Positions 41,550 to 49,924 of a stretch of DNA of 64,000 nucleotides are shown piece after piece. Where the stretch lies: positions 1 to 64,000 of the forward strand of contig NZ_JBAJHU010000003.1 in NCBI RefSeq assembly GCF_036867415.1. Reading direction: 5' to 3'. The translations under genes were made by a program, and so were the position numbers. Origin of the DNA: Rossellomorea sp036867415. GTDB taxonomy: Bacteria > Bacillota > Bacilli > Bacillales > Bacillaceae_B. Positions within the stretch are counted from its first letter, which is position 1; the number at the start of each line of letters is the position of its first letter. Below the pieces are notes generated by a model that was given only the letters and a program-made list of their open reading frames with translations, was not told where the DNA came from and made no database searches.

Positions 41550-42953
41550 ATGAGGGGACAACAAGTAAAAAAGGTTGTGGTGATCGGGGGAGGGATCACG
41601 GGGCTGACAGCGGCATATTATCTGCAGAAAGAAATCCAGGGAAAGAATCTTCCCATCGAACTTAAGCTGGTGGAAGCATCCCACAGACTCGGAGGTAAGA
41701 TACAAACACTCATTCAGGACGGATTCGTCATTGAAAGAGGACCTGATTCATTTGTCCCCAGAAACTCCAGTCCCCAGAGACTGGCTGAAGAGATCGGAAT
41801 AGACCATACAATGGTCGGCAGCAACTGGGGGAAATCTTATGTCATCGCCGGCGGAGAGCTCTACCCTATGCCCGGTGGATCGATCATCGGGATACCGACT
41901 CAAATCGCCCCGTTCATCACTACGAATTTATTCTCCCTGACAGGGAAAATGAGGGCAGCAGCTGACTTCATCCTGCCAAGATCAGGAGTAACCGATGACC
42001 AATCACTCGGAAAGTTCTTCAGGAGAAGAATGGGGGATGAAGTAGTAGAGAATTTAATCGAGCCTTTACTGACAGGAATCTATGCCGGGGATATCGACCA
42101 ATTGAGCCTGATGTCCACCTTTCCCGAACTACATCGGATTGAACAAAAACATCGGAGTTTGATTGCGGGTATAAAAAAAGCTGCGGCACAAACAAAGAAT
42201 GAGGGGAAAAATGGAAGGTTCTTAACATTTTCAAATGGGCTGCAATCGCTTGTCGAAGGGGTAGAAGCGGCTTTATTCCCTCAGACTGTTCACAAAGGGA
42301 TGAAAGTATCCCGCATCCAACAGGAAACGGGAGAAGGTTATACGATTCACTTCACAAATGGCCATGTTCTGGAAGCGGACAGTGTAGTGATCACAACACC
42401 GCATCATTCCCTGCAATCCATGTTCCCGGCATATTCATTCATGGATTTTCTGAAAGAAATGCCTGCCACTTCTGTAGCGACCGTTTCAATGGGATTCAGC
42501 CAGTCGGCGATAACAGAAAATATGAATGGAAATGAATACATTGTGTCCCGAAACAGTGACTATTCAATCACAGCCTGTACATGGACACACAAGAAGTGGC
42601 CGCATGCAGCTCCTGAAGGAAAAGTCTTGATCCGTTGTTATTTGGGGAAATCAGGGGATGAAACCATCGTGGATTTATCAGATGATCAAATACAGCAAAT
42701 CGTACTAGAGGATCTTGAGAAAATCATGAATCTGGAGGGCGAACCGGATTTTACAGTCGTCACCCGTTACAAGGATTCCATGCCTCAATACACGGTCGGT
42801 CATCAAGAACGTACGAAATCCCTGTATCGTGACCTGGAAGCAGAGCTCCCGGGGGTTTTCATAGCAGGAAGTTCATTTGAAGGTCTCGGTATCCCCGAAT
42901 GCATAGAGCAAGGGGAGAAAGTGGTCCGGAAGGCAATCCAATATATGCAATGA
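41550..42953 (+). CDS. hemY: HemY (CgoX), coproporphyrinogen III oxidase (FAD), 467 aa
   Basis: Flavoprotein that oxidises coproporphyrinogen III (and protoporphyrinogen IX) using oxygen. The N-terminal dinucleotide motif is VVIGGGITGLTAAYYL. The signature EASHRLGGKIQTLIQDGFVI follows, then GPDSFVPRNSSPQRLAEEIG. The C-terminal FAD-binding end is FIAGSSFEGLGIPECIEQG. Start ATG 41550 chosen (eight bases after AGAAGG); ATG 41544 is two bases from that site. In the coproporphyrin-dependent route it acts between HemE and HemH; a HemQ gene is not in the window. Bidirectional terminator downstream. Confidence 0.95.
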   Translation: MRGQQVKKVVVIGGGITGLTAAYYLQKEIQGKNLPIELKLVEASHRLGGKIQTLIQDGFVIERGPDSFVPRNSSPQRLAEEIGIDHTMVGSNWGKSYVIAGGELYPMPGGSIIGIPTQIAPFITTNLFSLTGKMRAAADFILPRSGVTDDQSLGKFFRRRMGDEVVENLIEPLLTGIYAGDIDQLSLMSTFPELHRIEQKHRSLIAGIKKAAAQTKNEGKNGRFLTFSNGLQSLVEGVEAALFPQTVHKGMKVSRIQQETGEGYTIHFTNGHVLEADSVVITTPHHSLQSMFPAYSFMDFLKEMPATSVATVSMGFSQSAITENMNGNEYIVSRNSDYSITACTWTHKKWPHAAPEGKVLIRCYLGKSGDETIVDLSDDQIQQIVLEDLEKIMNLEGEPDFTVVTRYKDSMPQYTVGHQERTKSLYRDLEAELPGVFIAGSSFEGLGIPECIEQGEKVVRKAIQYMQ

Positions 42954-42956
42954 AGA

Positions 42957-42985
42957 AAGGACCCCCAATCGGAGGTCCTTCCTTT
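42957..42985. terminator. Bidirectional terminator between hemY and the LysM/GH18 gene
   Basis: AAGGACC pairs with GGTCCTT around a ten-base C/A-rich loop, followed by CCTTTACATTC. Confidence 0.7.
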
Positions 42986-42996
42986 ACATTCACATG

Positions 42997-44409
42997 TCAC
43001 TCACTTTTTGCAACACGATATCCCGCATGCTGCAGCACCCAATTTTGTGGAAATGCACTGCCAAGCACCCAGTAACTCAATCCCCTCAGTTTATATTCAT
43101 CCAAAGTCTTATGTTTTGCTTGAATGCTGCGAGAATCTTCAAACCATACTTCGTGCTGTTGGCCGGTTTCATCCCAATACCTGAAAAAAGGTGCTTGATA
43201 TTCGGTGTTATACTGAATGCGGACTCCATATTTGCCCGCCATTTCTACTGCTTCAACAGGTGATACCGTCTTGGCGAATGTTCCGTCTACCCAAGGGACT
43301 TTCCAATCCCGTCCATATAAGGGAACACCCATCAGAATTTTATCAGGTGGAATAACACTTACGGCATAGTTCAAGACTTTTTTCACTTCGTTGATCGGTG
43401 CAATTGCCCAAGGTCTTCCTCCAGCCCAGCCCCATTCATACGTCATAAGAACAACAAAGTCGACAATTTCTCCGTGAGCTTTATAATCATGAGCTTCATA
43501 TAGGAGCCCTTTTTGTTCTTCTTTTAATTTTGGAGCAAGTGCGGTGGAAACTTTATACCCCTTAGGCTTAAAATCCTTTACCACTTTCCTCAAAAACTGA
43601 TTATAGTGTTCGCGATCCTGCGGATATACGTATTCAAAATCAAAGTTAACGCCTTTATAGCCTTTTGTCTCCATCGTTTTCAACAGGTTAGCAATCAAGG
43701 TTTCTTGAAGACTCTCATCCCTCAAGATGGCAGCAGCCAGATCAGAATCAAACATCGATCCTGAATAGTTTGTGAGTACCAGCAATGGATCGACATTATT
43801 ACTTTCTGCTGCAGCGATCAATCCGGCATCATTTAAATTGGAAATAGATCCGTCTTCTTTAATGGAATACGTAAAAGGCGTCAAGTAAGTGAAGTAGATC
43901 CCCAGTCCGGTTACCTCGGCAACTCCGGAAGCCCCCGTTTGAGTAATGTACGAGTTTACTTCGATGGTTTTCCTTTTATTCGGTATTCGGATTTTCTGAT
44001 CAGGATAAATGAGGGAAGGGTTTGAAATATCATTTGCATTCAGGATGTCTTGTAAACTGACTTTATAGTTGTATGAAATGGTATAAAGTGTATCCCCTTT
44101 TTTTACAATATGGGTATAGTAAGGGAGCACGACCAGCTGTCCGATATATAGCCGAGAAGGGTTGGTCAGCTGGTTGAAGTCAATCAGTTCCTGAATCCCA
44201 ATGTTGACCTTTTGGCTTATTGCACTGAGTGTGTCTCCGGGCTGTACAATATATTCTTTATTTTTCTCCGGGATAAGAAGACTTTGTCCAATGACAAGTA
44301 TATTCACGTTCTTTAATTGGTTGCCATAGGAAATCTGGGAAATCTCGGTATTGAATTGCCGTGAAATGGACCAAAGCGTATCTCCGCTTTTCACAACGTA
44401 AATATTCAT
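42997..44409 (-). CDS. Spore peptidoglycan hydrolase: three LysM plus GH18 (YaaH/SleL-like), 470 aa
   Basis: Predicted cortex-lytic N-acetylglucosaminidase acting in spore germination. Three LysM repeats lead the protein (residues about 2-46, 52-97 and 100-144; each with the KSGDTLWSIS-type opening), followed by a GH18 barrel (about 155-465). The catalytic motif is KGVNFDFEYV (DxE). Two LysM repeats are usual for YaaH/SleL, so the third is extra. There is no signal peptide; LysM-led spore coat proteins are made in the mother cell, so none is needed. Start ATG 44409 behind AGGAGGTG. B. subtilis carries no such gene between hemY and yhgD, to my knowledge. Confidence 0.88.
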   Translation of the reverse strand: MNIYVVKSGDTLWSISRQFNTEISQISYGNQLKNVNILVIGQSLLIPEKNKEYIVQPGDTLSAISQKVNIGIQELIDFNQLTNPSRLYIGQLVVLPYYTHIVKKGDTLYTISYNYKVSLQDILNANDISNPSLIYPDQKIRIPNKRKTIEVNSYITQTGASGVAEVTGLGIYFTYLTPFTYSIKEDGSISNLNDAGLIAAAESNNVDPLLVLTNYSGSMFDSDLAAAILRDESLQETLIANLLKTMETKGYKGVNFDFEYVYPQDREHYNQFLRKVVKDFKPKGYKVSTALAPKLKEEQKGLLYEAHDYKAHGEIVDFVVLMTYEWGWAGGRPWAIAPINEVKKVLNYAVSVIPPDKILMGVPLYGRDWKVPWVDGTFAKTVSPVEAVEMAGKYGVRIQYNTEYQAPFFRYWDETGQQHEVWFEDSRSIQAKHKTLDEYKLRGLSYWVLGSAFPQNWVLQHAGYRVAKSE

Positions 44410-44523
44410 GCGGCACCTCCTGCCAATGGGCTCTCTATAGCTTATTCATTAAGGCTTATTTTATATGTATTTAAAAAGTGTTGTGGATACGAAAAGAATG
44501 TGGTAGATTTAATAATGTGTTAA

Positions 44524-44546
44524 TGACCAAATAATAATTTCGGTCA
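44524..44546. promoter_or_regulatory. Putative YhgD operator 1 (before yhgD)
   Basis: TGACC-N13-GGTCA, 23 bp, 24 bases upstream of the yhgD start, followed by a direct half-site repeat (CGGTCA at 44549-44554). Identical spacing to the two sites before yhgE. Autoregulation is inferred. Confidence 0.6.
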
Positions 44547-44570
44547 TTCGGTCAGAAGAGAGGTGAAGGA

Positions 44571-45146
44571 ATGGCAGTAAACCGGAAACAACAAATCGTT
44601 GAGGCAGCATCCAAATCATTTTCTTTATTCGGATATAAAGCTACGACTATGGATCAGGTTGCGAAGCTTGCGAACGTCGGCAAAGGAACGATCTATACTT
44701 TTTTCAAGAATAAAGAAGAATTATTTGATGAAATCATCACCTCATTGATTACCGAAATGAAAAGGGAAGCAGAAGAAGTCATTGTGCCTGCAGATTCTTT
44801 TTCTGATAATGTCCACCGTGCATTATTCAGAATGCTCGAATTCAGGAAAGAGCATAAATTGACAATCAAGCTCCATCAGGAAGCAAGGGAAATTGGAACA
44901 CCTGCAGTGTCAGAAGTAATCGATCGAATGGAGAAGGTCGTCATCGAATTTGTCAGTAAACGAATTGAAAAAGCGATTGACACCGGTGCGATTAAACCTT
45001 GCAATCCGAAAATGACCGCGTTTGTGATGCTGAAACTATATATATCCCTCGTCTTTGATTGGGAACGTTCACATGGCCCGCTCGAAAAAGATGAAATTGC
45101 CAACCTGTTCGAATTGTATTTAATTAATGGATTATCGAAGGACTGA
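44571..45146 (+). CDS. yhgD: YhgD, TetR-family transcriptional regulator, 191 aa
   Basis: TetR-type repressor. The N-terminal helix-turn-helix occupies residues 5-55 (QQIVEAASKSFSLFGYKAT, then VAKLANVGKGTIYTFFKNKEEL). The rest is the helical ligand-binding and dimerisation domain, with no clue to the ligand. ATG at 44571 follows AGAGGTGAAGG. It sits directly before yhgE, which it most likely controls: identical inverted repeats stand before both genes. Position after hemY agrees with B. subtilis yhgD. Confidence 0.9.
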   Translation: MAVNRKQQIVEAASKSFSLFGYKATTMDQVAKLANVGKGTIYTFFKNKEELFDEIITSLITEMKREAEEVIVPADSFSDNVHRALFRMLEFRKEHKLTIKLHQEAREIGTPAVSEVIDRMEKVVIEFVSKRIEKAIDTGAIKPCNPKMTAFVMLKLYISLVFDWERSHGPLEKDEIANLFELYLINGLSKD

Positions 45147-45175
45147 TTGATAATCCTTACTTTTTTGGATTGAAA

Positions 45176-45198
45176 TGACTAAATGAATAAAATAGTCA
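45176..45198. promoter_or_regulatory. Putative YhgD operator 2 (before yhgE)
   Basis: TGACT-N13-AGTCA, 23 bp. Both outer bases change together relative to operator 1 (C to T and G to A), which keeps the symmetry. Confidence 0.6.
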
Positions 45199-45219
45199 TT
45201 TATTTTTTGCTAGAATTAA

Positions 45220-45242
45220 TGACCAGATGAGGTTATTGGTCA
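45220..45242. promoter_or_regulatory. Putative YhgD operator 3 (before yhgE)
   Basis: TGACC-N13-GGTCA, 23 bp, ending 38 bases before the yhgE start. Its centre is 44 bp from that of operator 2, close to four helical turns, so two dimers could bind on nearly the same face. Confidence 0.6.
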
Positions 45243-45280
45243 CATATTCGTTTTACTGTTGATTATAAAGGGAGGATAAT

Positions 45281-47479
45281 ATGAAAAATTCATTTACTAG
45301 ATCAGAATTCAAAGCAATATTACGCAACAAAAAACTGCTTATTCCCATTCTCGCTGTATTATTTGTCCCTGTCCTATACAGCGGAATGTTTCTTTGGGCA
45401 TTCTGGGATCCATATGAACAGCTGGATGACTTACCGGTAGCGGTTGTAAACAGTGACCGCGGTGCAGAGTTTAATGGCGAGGACCTTCATATCGGTTCAG
45501 ATCTCGTTGAGAAACTGAAAGACAGCAATCAATTTGATTTTCACTTTGTAAAAAAGGACGAAGGTTATAAGAATCTGGAGAAGCAGGATTATTATATGCT
45601 TGTTGAAATTCCCGAAGATTTCTCAGAAAACGGTACTACTCTTCTGGATGATCATCCAGAAAAGCTTTCCCTGAAATATGTACCGAATGAAAGCTTCAAC
45701 TTCCTTTCCGCTCAAATTGGAGAAACAGCGATGAAAGAAATCAAGGCAAGTCTCTCCGATTCTGTTTCTGAAACCTATGCGGAAACGATGTTTGATAAGA
45801 TTCAGGAAATGGGTGAAGGCTTCCAGACAGCAAGTGATAAATCAGGCGAAATCAACAATGGAGCTATTGATTTATCACAAGGAGCCAACAAGTTGAAGGC
45901 TAATTTATCAGTGCTGGCTGAGAAAAATGTTGAAATGACAGACGGCGTGGCGAAAACGCAGGGGGGTGCTGCTGAACTTGCCAGAGGTTCGAAAGAATTA
46001 TCAGATGGTGTCGGAGTTATGACCGATAAAACTCAGCAATTATATAAAGGAACTCAGGATGTGCAAACAGGAATTGATGCTCTTGCAGGTGGAATCGATA
46101 AGAGTAAGGGCGGCCTGAAAGAAGTTTATGCCGGATTAGACAGCGTGATCGGCAATACAGCCGAATTATATGCTGGTTCTCAATCTCTCGCGGAAAAAAT
46201 GGGGGACCTTCAGGCGGGAGCCGATCGCGCTCAAGCAGGTGCACAGTCGATAGGGGCTGGTGCTGCTGAGCTGGAGAGACAATTGGCTCCACTCATGGGC
46301 AGCCTTCCAGAGGAAAAACAAGCTGAATTACAGGCCGCCATCAATCAAATGAAACAAGGTGCAGCCGGCCTGGAGACAGGCACAGGCTCCCTTAGCAACG
46401 GCGCCTCAGAGCTGCAAAAAGGTGCGGGCAGTCTTGCAGGAGGAATTGGAAAATTGAATGAAGGCCAGAAAAAACTTCAGGCAGGGGTTGGCCGATTGGT
46501 GGAAGGTTCTGCCCAACTTGATCAAGGTTCCAACCAGCTCCAGGCAGGTCAAGGTGAAATTGTGAAAAACGTTGGACTGCTGAACGAAAAAATGGGTGAA
46601 GTCTATCAAGGCACCAAGGGGGTTGCATCAGGAGCGGGTGAATTAAGCACCGGTCTAAACAAGGTGTACGATGGTTCTGCCCGCTTATCTGACGGGACTA
46701 AAAAGCTTGCTGATGGCTCCAGTGAGCTGGCAGAAGGCTCAGCGAAGCTGTCGGAGGGCACGACTGAATACAAAGAGAAATTAAAAGAGGCTGCCAAGGA
46801 AGCTAACAGTGTCAAGCCGAGTGAAGGTACGTACGACATGATGGCCGCACCAGTGAAAGTGAAAAATGAGAAAATCAATCACGTACCGAATTACGGAACC
46901 GGCTTTGCCCCGTATTTCTTATCACTTGGATTATTTGTCGGAGCACTGCTCATTTCGATTGTGTACCCGCTCAAGGAACCTGCAGACCGTCCATTAAGCG
47001 GGATGAGCTGGTTCTTTGGGAAATTCACAGTGCTGACAGCGGTAGGAATCATTCAGTCAATGATTGCAGCGGGGATCTTGTTGTTGGGGCTCGGTCTTGA
47101 AGTTGAAAGCGTCCCGCTGTTCCTTCTGTCTACGGTCTTCACAAGTCTTACCTTTTTGGCTCTGATCCAAATGCTTGTGACGATATTGGGAGATCCGGGA
47201 CGATTTGTTGCCATTATCATCCTGATTCTTCAATTAACGACGAGTGCGGGAACATTTCCATTGGAATTGATTCCATCAGCACTTCAGCCGATCAGTGCAA
47301 TACTGCCGATGACATATTCAGTCGCTGGATTCAAATCGGTCATATCAAGTGGTGATTTTGTGTTTATGTGGCAGAATCTACTCATTCTTTTAAGCTACTT
47401 CGTTGTATTTACTGCAATTACATCCATTTACTTCATGGGTCTATTCAAAAAGCACTATACAAATTCGATTGAAGCATAG
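45281..47479 (+). CDS. yhgE: YhgE/Pip family membrane protein, 732 aa
   Basis: Large membrane protein of the YhgE/Pip family (phage infection protein relatives; ABC-2 permease-like ends; ESX/type VII-associated homologues exist). One N-terminal transmembrane segment (about 19-42) is followed by some 500 extracytoplasmic residues. From about residue 185 to 510 this region is built of short repeats in which Gly and Leu recur (GAxxLxxGxxxLxxG), predicted as a long helical rod. Five or six hydrophobic segments end the protein (about 545-725). GGGAGG precedes the ATG. Two putative YhgD operators stand in its promoter. Role uncertain: export of a lipid or protein, or efflux induced by a toxic ligand. 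Confidence 0.9.
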   Translation: MKNSFTRSEFKAILRNKKLLIPILAVLFVPVLYSGMFLWAFWDPYEQLDDLPVAVVNSDRGAEFNGEDLHIGSDLVEKLKDSNQFDFHFVKKDEGYKNLEKQDYYMLVEIPEDFSENGTTLLDDHPEKLSLKYVPNESFNFLSAQIGETAMKEIKASLSDSVSETYAETMFDKIQEMGEGFQTASDKSGEINNGAIDLSQGANKLKANLSVLAEKNVEMTDGVAKTQGGAAELARGSKELSDGVGVMTDKTQQLYKGTQDVQTGIDALAGGIDKSKGGLKEVYAGLDSVIGNTAELYAGSQSLAEKMGDLQAGADRAQAGAQSIGAGAAELERQLAPLMGSLPEEKQAELQAAINQMKQGAAGLETGTGSLSNGASELQKGAGSLAGGIGKLNEGQKKLQAGVGRLVEGSAQLDQGSNQLQAGQGEIVKNVGLLNEKMGEVYQGTKGVASGAGELSTGLNKVYDGSARLSDGTKKLADGSSELAEGSAKLSEGTTEYKEKLKEAAKEANSVKPSEGTYDMMAAPVKVKNEKINHVPNYGTGFAPYFLSLGLFVGALLISIVYPLKEPADRPLSGMSWFFGKFTVLTAVGIIQSMIAAGILLLGLGLEVESVPLFLLSTVFTSLTFLALIQMLVTILGDPGRFVAIIILILQLTTSAGTFPLELIPSALQPISAILPMTYSVAGFKSVISSGDFVFMWQNLLILLSYFVVFTAITSIYFMGLFKKHYTNSIEA

Positions 47480-47518
47480 AAAAAAGCGGCTGAGACAAAA
47501 GTGTGTTAGTCTGAATAA

Positions 47519-47567
47519 AACCCGAACTGATTTGAATTCTAAGTTCAAATCAGTTCGGGTTTTTTAT
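47519..47567 (+). terminator. Very strong intrinsic terminator after yhgE
   Basis: AACCCGAACTGATTTGAA pairs perfectly with TTCAAATCAGTTCGGGTT over 18 bp, then TTTTATT. Confidence 0.9.
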
Positions 47568-47614
47568 TAGCTTTGTTCAAATGTCCATTTAGTATATTGC
47601 TTGTTAGAGCGGTT

Positions 47615-47846
47615 GATTGGAGTGCAATACGAAGACTCCTGCGGGAAAAGTAGCTTATTAGAAAAGCGGAAGGGCTTTGCTCAGAGGCGTGTGGCATAAG
47701 ACGAACCGGCCTGGAAGGCGCTCTTTGCCTTCTTGGCCGGTTCGTCTTATGACATGTGCCTCTAAGCCCTGCAGCTAGACAAGTGAGACCCCGCAGGCTT
47801 GCCAATACCCGCGGAAAGCGAAGTCTTGCACGGAAATCATTAGCGG
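47615..47846. repeat. Composite repeat: hairpin unit nested in a second palindromic element
   Basis: The outer element is split. Its left arm has GTGCAA (47622), AAGACT (47632) and CCTGCGGG (47638-47645); its right arm has CCCGCAGG (47790-47797) and AGTCTTGCAC (47822-47831), which pair with it. Between them, at about 47658-47784, is an inverted copy of the interspersed hairpin unit. The inner copy has a 17-bp perfect inner stem (CATAAGACGAACCGGCC) and the CAGAGGC/GCCTCTA pair. Confidence 0.65.
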
Positions 47847-48002
47847 TATTCAGGGTCAATACTGATAATGTTCGTCTTTAGGCAGCCGCTTTTACATTCA
47901 TAATATGGACAAACCTTTTTGAATTAGGCGGGTGTATACTAATCTGTGACATGTCTATAATGGAACTGTATGAATCAATGATATTGTAAGGGAGAGTTTT
48001 GA

Positions 48003-48764
48003 ATGGTAAGGAAGTTTGCTATTTTTGTACTTATTATCATGTTTTCATTAATTGCTGCAGCTTGTGGGGATGGAAATGAAAACAATGCATCAAATCAAGA
48101 TGAAAAGCTTGAGCCGATCCAGGCAACTTTGGAAGTTCCTGAAGCAGGTGATAAAGGAGAAAAAGTGGTATTTTCAACAGAGGTCACTCACGGTGAAGAA
48201 AAAGTGGAAGATGCAAGTGAAGTGAAATATGAGGTATGGAAAGATGGACAAAAAGACAAAAGTGAAATGATTGAAGCAAAGCATGAAAAAAACGGTATCT
48301 ACAAAGCGGAGAAAACATTCGATGAAGATGGACTGTATACCGTACAGGTGCACGTGACAGCCCGTGATATGCATACGATGCCGAAAGCCGAAATACAGAT
48401 CGGTGAATCGGAAGCACATGGGCACTCTGATGAAAGCAGCGACGAACACGGTCAGGGCCATGAAGAGAGCATAGTTTCTATTCATTTAATGAAAGCAGAC
48501 ATCATCAAAGCTAATCAAGAAACCGAGTTGAAAGTCCATGTCGAACATGCAGAAAAAGCATTGGAAGATGCTGAAGTCAGATTGGAGATTTTTAAAGAAG
48601 GTCAGGAAAAACATGATTGGGTCGATCTGACGGAAGCACAAGCGGATGAATATGAAACGAACTATGCTTTTCATGAAACCGGAACGTATAATGTTCAGGT
48701 CCATGTATCAAAAGGCAGTGATATTCATGAACACACGATGGAAAAGATAGAAGTGGAATCATAA
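48003..48764 (+). CDS. Lipoprotein with two YtkA/FixH-like domains and a His-rich linker, 253 aa
   Basis: Secreted, membrane-anchored protein. The signal is MVRKFAIFVLIIMFSLIAAAC, with the acylated Cys at residue 21. Two homologous beta domains follow (about 38-132 and 155-252). Both end in the same pattern (DGLYTVQVHVTARDMHTMP and TGTYNVQVHVSKGSDIHEH), typical of YtkA-like/FixH proteins. The linker (about 135-155) is rich in His, Asp and Glu (HGHSDESSDEHGQGHEE) and could bind copper, zinc or nickel. FixH-like proteins are often tied to copper handling for oxidases, but no such gene is adjacent. Strong terminator downstream. Confidence 0.8.
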   Translation: MVRKFAIFVLIIMFSLIAAACGDGNENNASNQDEKLEPIQATLEVPEAGDKGEKVVFSTEVTHGEEKVEDASEVKYEVWKDGQKDKSEMIEAKHEKNGIYKAEKTFDEDGLYTVQVHVTARDMHTMPKAEIQIGESEAHGHSDESSDEHGQGHEESIVSIHLMKADIIKANQETELKVHVEHAEKALEDAEVRLEIFKEGQEKHDWVDLTEAQADEYETNYAFHETGTYNVQVHVSKGSDIHEHTMEKIEVES

Positions 48765-48766
48765 TA

Positions 48767-48803
48767 AAAAGAAGGCTCTCACCCCAGAGAGCCTTCTTTT
48801 TAT
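48767..48803. terminator. Bidirectional terminator after the lipoprotein gene
   Basis: AAAAGAAGGCTCTC pairs with GAGAGCCTTCTTTT around ACCCCA, with T-runs on both strands. Confidence 0.85.
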
Positions 48804-48849
48804 TATGATTCCGGCAGCTGTCACACCTTATTGCTACACATGCGTGTTC

Positions 48850-48984
48850 TTAATACTCATGATCCGTTGTACATTTTTCGCAATAGATACCGTAGCATTC
48901 ATGCTGTTCTTCAATTGTTTCCCCACATTGTGCACAAGACTTAGGCGGCAAATTCCGAAAGAATTCCATAATATTCTTTACCAT
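48850..48984 (-). CDS. yhfH: YhfH family small zinc-ribbon protein, 44 aa
   Basis: Tiny protein with two CxxC pairs: C17-A-Q-C20 and C35-E-K-C38, which can hold one zinc ion. It starts MVKNIMEFFRNLPPKSCAQC and ends YGIYCEKCTTDHEY. ATG at 48984 has GGAGGGTGA nine bases upstream. The sequence and the place just before yhfI match the YhfH family. Function unknown. Confidence 0.8.
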   Translation of the reverse strand: MVKNIMEFFRNLPPKSCAQCGETIEEQHECYGIYCEKCTTDHEY

Positions 48985-49179
48985 GTAGATCACCCTCCGT
49001 AAATTAAATTCACCCGTCATTTGTTCGTGTTATATAACTGGTGTGTTGATTTACTATATTGTATTATAACAGTATGAAACCCGTCAATGATTTATTCAAA
49101 AATAGGCGGAAAAAATGAAAAAATAGGCAAAATGAAGTATAGTAGGAATGTATGAAAAAATACGCCCGGGAGGTTTAAA

Positions 49180-49914
49180 ATGAAGCTGACCATAGTCGGT
49201 CATTGGGGTGGATATCCGAAAGCAGGCGAAGCAAGCTCAGGGTATCTGCTTGAACACAATGGCTTTACATTATTACTCGATTGCGGGAGCGGAGTGCTCT
49301 CACATTTGCAAAAACATATAGATCCAACAAAACTCAATGCAGTACTAATATCCCATTACCATCCCGATCACACTGCTGATATTGGTGTACTGCAGCACGC
49401 GTTATTAATACAGTATTTCTTAGGGAAATCAAATGGTACATTACCGGTATATGCACATAAAGAAGATACACATGGTTTCCGGTCACTTACATATAAGGAT
49501 TTCATGAAAGCTCATGCTTACAACGAACAGTCAAAAATTACAATCGGTCCTTTCTCGGTTTCTTTTGTGAAGACCATACACCCTGTACCGTGTTACGGCA
49601 TGAGAATTGAAGCAGGTGGAAAATCCATTTTTTACACAGCGGATTCAGCTTTCAAAGAATCTTTCGTGCCATTTGGAAAGGATGTGGAACTGCTGCTTTG
49701 TGAGTGTAATTTCTATGGGAATATGGATGCTTCTGGTGCGGGTCATATGACTAGCCTGGATGCAGGAAAGCTTGCCCATGAAACAGGGGCTAAGAAGCTC
49801 ATCCTTACTCATCTTCCTCATTTCGGGGATCTAAAGCAGTTGGTCTCGGAAGCGGAAACAATGTATGAAGGGGACGTACAACTCGCCAAACAGGATATGG
49901 AAGTCACGATTTAG
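49180..49914 (+). CDS. yhfI: YhfI, MBL-fold metallohydrolase, 244 aa
   Basis: Metallo-beta-lactamase fold hydrolase. The metal-binding motif is ISHYHPDHTADIG (HxHxDH) near residue 60, with further ligands at HPVPCYGMRI, the Asp in FYTADSAF near 150, and the final HLPHFGD near 212. It resembles the ribonuclease Z-type and phosphodiesterase-type branches, but lacks the RNase Z exosite arm. GGGAGG precedes the ATG. lplJ begins ten bases after its stop, so the two are cotranscribed, as in B. subtilis. Substrate unknown. Confidence 0.9.
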   Translation: MKLTIVGHWGGYPKAGEASSGYLLEHNGFTLLLDCGSGVLSHLQKHIDPTKLNAVLISHYHPDHTADIGVLQHALLIQYFLGKSNGTLPVYAHKEDTHGFRSLTYKDFMKAHAYNEQSKITIGPFSVSFVKTIHPVPCYGMRIEAGGKSIFYTADSAFKESFVPFGKDVELLLCECNFYGNMDASGAGHMTSLDAGKLAHETGAKKLILTHLPHFGDLKQLVSEAETMYEGDVQLAKQDMEVTI

Positions 49915-49924
49915 GAGGATTAAG

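Larger units (their letters stand above)
47480..48002. other. Gene-free stretch with terminator and nested repeats
   Basis: Holds the yhgE terminator (47519-47567), the composite repeat (47615-47846), and the promoter region of the lipoprotein gene (about 47900-48000). No gene is supported; the open frames across it come from the repeat. Confidence 0.7.
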
